Origin: Phytophthora sp. 'mugwort'
Taxonomy: Eukaryota > Oomycota > Peronosporomycetes > Peronosporales > Peronosporaceae
DNA: 64,000 bases
Direction: 5' to 3'
NCBI GenBank assembly: GCA_033558025.1
Contig: JAUCEF010000002.1
Location: forward strand, 1,674,001 to 1,738,000
Part shown: positions 58,022-64,000 of the stretch, one piece after another
How positions within the stretch are numbered: the first letter of the stretch is position 1
How the letters are laid out: each line of letters starts with the position of its first letter
Notes under the pieces: generated by a model
The model's input: the letters and a program-made list of their open reading frames with translations, nothing else
Told to the model about the DNA's origin: nothing
Database searches by the model: none
Position numbers and translations under genes: made by a program

Positions 58022-59358
58022 ATGACGCATGTGATCGGCGCCCCGCACGAGCTCAGCAAGCTGCTCGCATCGGCCGAAGGCCCCGCAGAATGCAAGCACA
58101 ACCTGCCAAAGCACGCTGGACTCGTCGCTCTCGGAGGTAGCGACCGCATCGGCTCATTGACTCATTGACACATTGACATATCCACTAACCTGTTTGCTCG
58201 ACCGCCAGCGCTGATCTGGTCGTGGGTACTGCAAGCCGAAGCGTCTCAAGGTCTTCAGGTCAGCAGTAATCTGCTGCTGCCATTGACGTCGCATAATTAT
58301 TAACAACGGTGTGGCGTTTGTTGTAGGCCGCAGTTTCGTTCGACAAACCTTTTTTCATCGTGTGCTTTAACCACACGGCGCCGGTAACTGAGCGTGCTGC
58401 AGCGTAGTTAAAGATGTCTGGGGCTTTGTGCTGACGTTAGACGTGTTCGAGTTTTCTGTAGGTCGTGCTGCTTCCACTGCTGGTTGGTTACTTTTGGCTT
58501 CGAGGGGAAGAGGTCGCCCCCTTGGACTTCGTCGGCGTGCTTGGACGGCATTCGGTGATCCCACTGACGAAGCTGTGGAAGATCGCGGCGTTCTTAAGCG
58601 CTTTCTACTGCGTAACCGACTACTTTTGGTATGCGGCACTGGCCAACGTGAGCGTGGCGGCAGGCACGGCCATCTTCAACTGCTCGCCGCTCTTCGTCTA
58701 CTGCTTCTCGATCTGCTTCCTGCACGAGCGACTGTCGTTCGGCAAAATGTGCGGCGTGTTGACGTCATTTGTGGGTGTAACGCTCGTGGTCGTGTTCCAG
58801 AGCAGCAGTGGTCTTGATGCCGTCGCTAGTACCGGTGTCGTCGCGGGATTACTGGTGGTGCTGTCAGCAGCGCTGTATGGCGGCTATGAAGTCGCAATTC
58901 GGTTGACTGTGGGCGACGAGATCACGGACACGGCGACACTATTGACAATGACGGGCCTGTGTGGACTACTGACCGTTCCGCTCTGGGCCGTTGGTAGTTT
59001 GCTGTTGGCCTTCAGTCCTATTGAAGTCATGTACGAGCCGCTGGGACTTCCAGAAAGCACGCACGGGCTCGTACTAATGATGATCAGTGGCTTGATGGCT
59101 ATTGTCTTTTGTGTGTTCCTGCCACTGTCGCTATGCTGGACGTCTCCACTAGAGACAAGTGTCGGATGCATGCTGACGATTCCGTTGTCTGGAATTGTGG
59201 ACGCTGTGATCCATAAGGCCTCTTTTTCGTGGGAATGCTTAGCTGGCTCAGCTTTGGTCATGGGAGGCTTTGGAATCTTGGAGTACTGCAGCGTTAAAGG
59301 CACCCCACTACAACCAGAACCGAGCAAGCAGCCTCAACATTCAACTGTACTCGTGTGA
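58022..59358 (+). CDS. DMT-superfamily (EamA/SLC35F-like) transporter, copy 2
   Basis: Four exons with GT-AG borders: 58022-58136, 58209-58258, 58327-58383 and 58462-59358. They join in frame to 372 residues. The start MTHVIGAPHELSKLL matches the opening of copy 1. It has the same ten-helix EamA layout, with DYFWYAALANVSVAAGTAIF identical to copy 1, and CWTSPLETSVGCMLTIPLSG. Its substrate is unknown. It differs from copy 1 by introns 2 and 3 (about 68 and 78 bp). In copy 1 the matching region is continuous. The NHTAPVVLLPLLV region at the exon 3/4 junction corresponds to NHTITGIVLPLVF in copy 1. No disabling change was seen, so both copies look functional. Confidence 0.85.
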
Positions 59359-59879
59359 AGGGCTAGATTCCAAGTATTAGAACGATCCTAGAACAATGAG
59401 AATGCAATGAGCATCGACGCTTTTGGGTTCTGTTTCCTTCTTACCCTCAGGACCGCCATATCGTAGCGTCGTCCCACTATTTTTTGCTAGTGTGGCTTCA
59501 ATTTGCCGTCGCGACACCGATCCGTGAATTTGCGTGACGACGAGTTCGTCCTGCGCGTACATGTATACAGTAAAATGATCTTTGCTAATGTGGAAATAGG
59601 CATTTTGCTATACCTCCAACGAAGCAGTGCAAAATTTGAAACAACGCAACATCTTTCCCGACAAGCGAGTGTAACCTCAGCCTTTAGACGAAATCAGTTA
59701 TACAAAATAATTGTGCTGTCAAACAAGGCTGATTGCATAAGTTACCGTGCCAAAACGGCGAAAATACAGCAAAAAAAAAAAAACTCAAAACGACGACCCA
59801 AATCAGAATTCGAGGACTCCCGCCGATATTTTTCCTGGACATCGCACATTCCGTAGAGTCCAGCTCACCCTGTCGACGT
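59359..59879. other. Gene-free spacer
   Basis: Separates the convergent DMT copy 2 and the ubiquitin/RING pseudogene. It contains an A-rich run near 59,770. No gene is supported. Confidence 0.4.
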
Positions 59880-61091
59880 TCAAGTCGTTCTGCAGCAAAT
59901 AGGGCAACTGGACTGCGTGTGGTTGCGCTTACACCAATTCGCCCACGTCGAAGTGCAACCACGGTGGAAAATATGACCGCAAGCTGTCATAGTAGGCGAG
60001 CTCTTGGTGGATGAACCAAACGGAGACCAACAGATCGTGCATATCTCGTCCTCTCTGTTGTCGTTTGTGAAAGACTGCAGTCTCCACTCTGCAGAAGAAT
60101 TACATAGTCTTGCAGCTTTCGACTCACAAATCGGCTTCACCACCATCAAAAGACCCGTCATTCTCGTCAGCATCAAACCGATGGTACACGTATCCTTTGG
60201 CATATTTCCATCGCGAGCAGATAGATAATCCATCGCCAGACTTCACACCTTCATATCTCCAGCAGCAGTCGTATAACCCGCAAGTAACAGCCTTGACCCG
60301 GTGACCACAGATTGGACAATGGATATCGTCATCTTGATGAGATTGAACAGCTTGAACTTCTTCTGATCGATAGTCATCTGCCCAAAAGCACGACACGCTC
60401 GATTCTCACACCGCCCTTCAATATTGAGCCCTTCGTTACACACTCGCCACTCAGGGGCGTCACGACTAAAATGAATCTGAGTCAGAATCGACCCATCGGA
60501 CACATCTGCAAACGTCCGCGAGGTAGCAACGTTACCGGTAAAGCCTCCACACAATCGTAACGACATGTGAAGGGTGCTCTCATTTTTAATCTTGTAGGAC
60601 GACAGTGTGAGATGGTCTCGAAGTTGCTTGGATTCATACACGAGACGCTGGTCTTCAGTCGGAATCCCCACTTTATCTTCAAGTTTCGTCTTGATACAAC
60701 GTACGGTATCGGTCGACATGCAACTAATTGTACTCGTCTTCCCCGTCAAAGTTACTACAAAAACAGTCATCTTACCACTTCGCAACCGTAGATGAGTCGC
60801 CGCAACGAGCCGTGGACTGCTCCCCGCCAGCTCCGGGATGAGGGACTTCATTTGAACGTTCGCTTTTACCACCACGCCATGCAACATTAAATGAGACACT
60901 TCCCTCACGCTGCTTCGGCTTGACGATTTGGCTTCAAGCTTCTTGTTTAAAGTTGCGATCACGTCGCGAACTCGTGCGTCTTTAAGCTTTTCCTCTTCGA
61001 AGTCGGTGCTGCAAATCTCCACCACTCCATTCAGGCCTCGATGACTCGCATCTCTCCATGGAACAGGGAGCATGTATGATAACGTCTCCAT
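59880..61091 (-). pseudogene. Broken paralogue of the embedded-ubiquitin/RING-H2 gene
   Basis: Starts METLSYMLPVPWRDA at 61091, like the intact gene's [14 protein letters not shown]. The ubiquitin-like part reads FVVTLTGKTSTISC and ends MSLRLCGG, so the RLRGG tail has a Cys in place of the second Arg-side Gly. The module [19 protein letters not shown] is conserved. Then a one-base loss at about 60,340 shifts LFNLIK out of the DDDIHCPICGHRV frame, and a second shift near 60,160 follows DADENDGS. The last frame still encodes a RING-H2 (CTICW, CGHIFHRGC, CPICC) and ends at 59880. It is probably dead; two introns cannot be excluded, but no good splice sites were seen. Confidence 0.8.
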
Positions 61092-61391
61092 TGGCCCCTC
61101 GATTCTTCACGCCGGCTTTGAGACTATCAAAACCCAATTCTTGAACACCAAGCAAATTCCGGAATGAACAAGTGCTGCCTCCCTCCCTCCCCCTCTTTGA
61201 CATAGTTAGGATTCCATGAAGGTCAAGGCTTGCGACAGCACTCAGATACTTCACCTCGTCCCTTAAAGTCGTTGTGAGCGAGCAAGGGTTATAACGGGGC
61301 GAATACTTCAAGAAAATCTGCTTCGCAGTCGACAACATAAAAATAGCTAGACAAATGAACACTTAAGCTTAAGCAAGTCACACTGGAGAAG
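61092..61391. other. Divergent spacer
   Basis: About 300 bases between the ubiquitin/RING pseudogene (-) and the small coiled-coil gene (+). No further gene. An antisense frame (61362-60982) overlaps the pseudogene start and is a shadow. Confidence 0.35.
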
Positions 61392-61935
61392 ATGTCAGCC
61401 GCATCTACGTCGTCCCTATCTTCACGGTAGATGCAATTACTACCGTGCATATGACTGTCTTCTATCTCGCAACTGACGACGTTGTTCCCGCAGGTCGTCT
61501 AGCAAGCGATTACCCACTCGTATCAGTGGGCAAAAGCTACTTTTGCGTTCCGAAAGTGACTTGGACGAGGTAAGTTGCCATTAATTTTATCTGATACTGA
61601 TTTCTCCTCATTAACTTCTTTTTATTGATGAAGACTGGATCTGTAGCATCGTCACAAAGCTCAATGTCAACTCGATCTTGCTCCAGTCACGGTAGTCGGT
61701 ACACAGCAATCGGTTCAGCGTCACTTGCGACGTCATGTATGTAAAAGTAAATCTTTTCCGCAACGAGCTTTGGAGTCTGTATTAACTTTTACCTGGTGCC
61801 ACAGGCGTCCCCCTTCGCGACTTGGAACTCCGTAAGAGACAAATTGAACGCGAACTAGCGCAAGTTCAACACGAGCTGCAGATTCGCGAGTCTCAGCATG
61901 CCACAGTGGTTACGAGCTTCAGAAATGCCAGATAG
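61392..61935 (+). CDS. Small Ser-rich coiled-coil protein, four exons
   Basis: Exons 61392-61426, 61494-61569, 61634-61736 and 61805-61935 have GT donors and AG acceptors and join in frame to 114 residues. Intron lengths are 67, 64 and 68 bp, the same size class as the dynein introns. The start MSAASTSSLSSRSSSKRL is Ser/Arg-rich, followed by a Ser/Gly-rich middle. The last exon encodes a coiled coil, LRDLELRKRQIERELAQVQH, rich in heptad-like Leu/Gln/Glu. No family was recognised. The individual exons are too short to stand out as ORFs, so only splicing reveals it. It lies 230 bp upstream of the LRAT-like gene. Confidence 0.6.
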
Positions 61936-62165
61936 GAGAAATCAACATCTGCCGAAAAGATGTATGCAACAAAACGTCTATGACATAATGAATCTGGAAT
62001 ATCTTTTTCATCTTCTTTCTTGAATCTGAAAGAATACTGTTGTGTTTGTACCGAACGGTTGAACAGTTGGTGGACTGCCTTTGTCGTGGATAACTCGGGG
62101 AAATGTACTCCGTCTAACAGTAGTGGAGCCTGAAATCTGCTTGACATTAAAGAAAAGTAGCGTTC

Positions 62166-62777
62166 ATGGAGGAATTCGACGTTGGGGACGTGCTTTGCTT
62201 CCCAAATTGGGCGTACGATCATCTAGCTTTGTACATCGGCAATGGGAAAGTCGTGCACTTGTGGTCAGAATCGGGACCTTGGGGTTTTACCATCCGAGTG
62301 GATACTATTCGTGAGTTGGTCGAGGCAGGGGGTTCAGTCCCCACGTGCTACACCGCGAGACTGGACAAGTTCATGAACATGAAGCCGTTCTCCTGCGACG
62401 TGATTCTTAAACGAGCTCGCAGGCGGTTGGGCACTAAGGGATACGATCTCCTTAACAACAACTGCGAACACTTCGTTACATGGGTGCGCTACGGACGTGC
62501 AAAGTCACCTCAATTTGGGCCGATGGCGGTGAAAGCTGGCATCTTTTTGGCCGCTACCGTTAAGGTTGTTTTTGTTCTGTCAGGCTGGACAAGCAGACAA
62601 GCGCTAACGGTCATCAGCAAAAGGCTTGACATGATCGCTATTTCGTCGGCTGTATTGGTTATTCACAAGATGATTAGAGTCGACAAGGCCAACTCCTACG
62701 CGTCTCCCTTGCGAGGCTTACACGCACTAGGCACTAGGCTGAAATGGGGATGGAAATCGAGCGAGCGAGCTAGTTAA
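62166..62777 (+). CDS. LRAT/PLAAT-like NC-domain protein with a C-terminal membrane anchor
   Basis: A 203-residue protein. The NC domain covers residues ~1-115 and belongs to the NlpC/P60 thiol enzyme fold. The likely catalytic residues are His19 (YDHLALYIG), His31 (VVHLW) and Cys100 (NNNCEHFVTWVRYG). Relatives hydrolyse or transfer acyl chains of phospholipids (PLAAT group) or make retinyl esters (LRAT). A hydrophobic segment at about 121-143 (GIFLAATVKVVFVL) is a probable membrane anchor, as in PLAAT enzymes. The substrate is unknown. Start is the first ATG in frame. No intron. Confidence 0.85.
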   Translation: MEEFDVGDVLCFPNWAYDHLALYIGNGKVVHLWSESGPWGFTIRVDTIRELVEAGGSVPTCYTARLDKFMNMKPFSCDVILKRARRRLGTKGYDLLNNNCEHFVTWVRYGRAKSPQFGPMAVKAGIFLAATVKVVFVLSGWTSRQALTVISKRLDMIAISSAVLVIHKMIRVDKANSYASPLRGLHALGTRLKWGWKSSERAS

Positions 62778-63191
62778 TTAATGACTATCGATGGCTGCGG
62801 AAATAATATCGGGAAGCATGGCCCGTCAAGATGTTTTGGATTGTTAGCAGCGAATTGGAAGTACATCTTAATATTTCGTGAGCGTCCACTCCAATTCTTT
62901 TATTGAGTTTATCACAGCAAAATAATCTTTAGATTATGATCCCCCGCTCTTTTTCGACTGTTACATGTATCACGAACAGGAGTGTTAATGAAAATAATCA
63001 TGTTCACATTTTGCGGTGATGATAAGCGACTTGTTAATGGCAGAACTTGGTCCCTCGATATGTGAGTATTTCCACACTACGATCTTAGCGGAAAAAAAGA
63101 GCCGACAAGACGGAACTTGACCACGCATAAACAGCGGACTGGCAGGTCTATGGTCGATTCAGTCGGAGTCACAACTCGTGTACCGTGTTAA
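62778..63191. other. Gene-free spacer
   Basis: AT-rich sequence downstream of the LRAT-like gene. No gene, RNA or repeat was supported. Confidence 0.4.
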
Positions 63192-63563
63192 ATGCAGCGC
63201 ATCTTCAACGTCTTCAGCGTGAGCCAGGTGGTAAGAGTTTCCACGACTAAACTGTCAGATCGACTGGTAGCCAAGATCGGTTCAGTTGAAAGAAGCCCCT
63301 GTCGAGCGTTGAAGAGCAATGGTGTCACCAGAAGAAAGAACTGTGACTGGCATTACGGCATTTGCGGCATCTCCAGCACCGAATATAGCTATAAAATCTT
63401 GTCCACATCGGGCAAAGTCAAGATTCATCTCGAAGAAGAGTTTAGCAAGAAACAATGGTAAATATCATGATGCTTCGTGGAGCAATGGGGTTTCTCTTGC
63501 TGAGGCGTCTGATATCATTTCCAAGGTGCACAGGCAGGCTACCTTGCTGAAGAGGCCTATATG
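63192..63563 (+). other. Possible coding fragments of unknown family
   Basis: Two overlapping plus frames are open. One (63192-63461) starts MQRIFNVFSVSQVV, with a GTAAGAG donor-like site after SQV. The other continues to 63564. No domain was recognised, and a clean spliced reading was not found. It may be a degraded gene. Confidence 0.25.
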
Positions 63564-63647
63564 ACAAGCTTGAACCGGATCGCAAACGCTACGACCGCAT
63601 ACTACATCTTAGTGTGGGTCCCACACTGTGGGATCAGTAGTATTTAA

Positions 63648-64000
63648 ATGATAATTAAAATTCATTGTCATACTGATTGTGATATATTTGAGTTGTTGGT
63701 GCAGATATTCAAGGATGCTCTGGACTACCTAATGGATACCGCTACTGTGGAGGAGTCCAGCGACGCATCGAGTGAGAGCACTGCTCTGAGCAGCGCAGTC
63801 GACTTGAACAACGGCCCAGATAACGAAAATACGACTGGTGACATCGATACTCTGCGGATTCGTCGAAAGCTTGTCCTCTCGCAGATCAAGGGCTGCAGCT
63901 TAAGCTCACGGTGAAATTCAAGGTGCTACACTCAGCGAGGGGCGCCAAATATCTTTTCCAGTTGCAGCCGCTTTCTCGTGATGGTCAGGATCGCCTCGAA
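63648..64000 (+). other. Possible partial gene at the right edge
   Basis: One frame (63648-63914) encodes an acidic Ser/Asn-rich stretch (FKDALDYLMDTATVEESSDA). A shifted frame then stays open to the window end and reads KLTVKFKVLHSARGAKYLFQ. The shift could be an intron border or a frameshift, but I could not resolve it. The gene, if real, continues past base 64000. Confidence 0.3.

Noticed and set aside
61092..61362. 126-codon minus frame ending at 60982
   Set aside because: It overlaps the ubiquitin/RING pseudogene start in another frame and has no domain.
1..64000. CRISPR arrays, rRNA or bacterial operon signals
   Set aside because: No regularly spaced repeats, rRNA motifs or ribosome-binding patterns. 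Introns and TE types are eukaryotic.

Overview
The window looks like nuclear DNA of an oomycete, most likely Phytophthora or a close relative. The evidence is a secreted NLP (NPP1) protein, a ciliary dynein in an organism that also has an NLP, very short GT-AG introns (about 57-77 bp), compact gene spacing, oomycete-like initiator motifs, and Ty1/copia and MULE families of oomycete type. No tRNA, rRNA or CRISPR array was seen. The species cannot be fixed from the sequence alone.

Layout. 1-1114: the end of a double-jelly-roll capsid-like ORF and a frameshifted two-domain DUF3820-like ORF, probably an endogenous Polinton-like or virophage-like remnant. 1419-18279 (-): a very large axonemal-type dynein heavy chain gene for which I resolve 15 exons and about 5,261 aa. 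18473-19524 (-): a leucine-rich-repeat protein. 19798-20586 (-): a TMEM198-like membrane protein. 21217-23406 (-): a divergent BTB-like protein. 23696-24823 (+): a protein with an embedded ubiquitin domain and a RING-H2 finger. 25.7-45 kb: a gene-poor graveyard of mobile elements. It holds a LINE-like element interrupted by Ty3/gypsy integrase, a near-perfect 43-bp-arm hairpin, a dUTPase-like remnant, a Ty1/copia element split by a MULE-like insertion that carries a 2OG-Fe(II) oxygenase/zinc-finger ORF, and piggyBac remnants. 46.0-48.5 kb: NLP followed by a DMT-family transporter. 49.1-57.5 kb: a second copia element, a GC-rich LTR-like block, an RNase H remnant, decayed ORFs and a lipin fragment. 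58.0-59.4 kb: a paralogue of the DMT transporter. 59.9-61.1 kb (-): a broken paralogue of the ubiquitin/RING gene. 61.4-61.9 kb: a small four-exon coiled-coil gene whose exons are too short to stand out as ORFs. 62.2-62.8 kb: an LRAT/PLAAT-type NC-domain protein. The right edge may hold part of another gene.

How the parts relate. The dynein, and possibly the LRR protein just upstream of it, belong to zoospore cilium biology. NLP is a secreted plant-interaction effector. Two gene families (DMT transporter and ubiquitin/RING) each appear twice, with mobile-element-rich DNA between the copies, which suggests local duplication followed by TE expansion. The most unusual intact gene is the dynein: its reading frame is preserved over more than 5,000 codons, yet the nucleotide-binding motifs of AAA1, AAA3 and AAA4 are degenerate and only AAA2 keeps a canonical P-loop.
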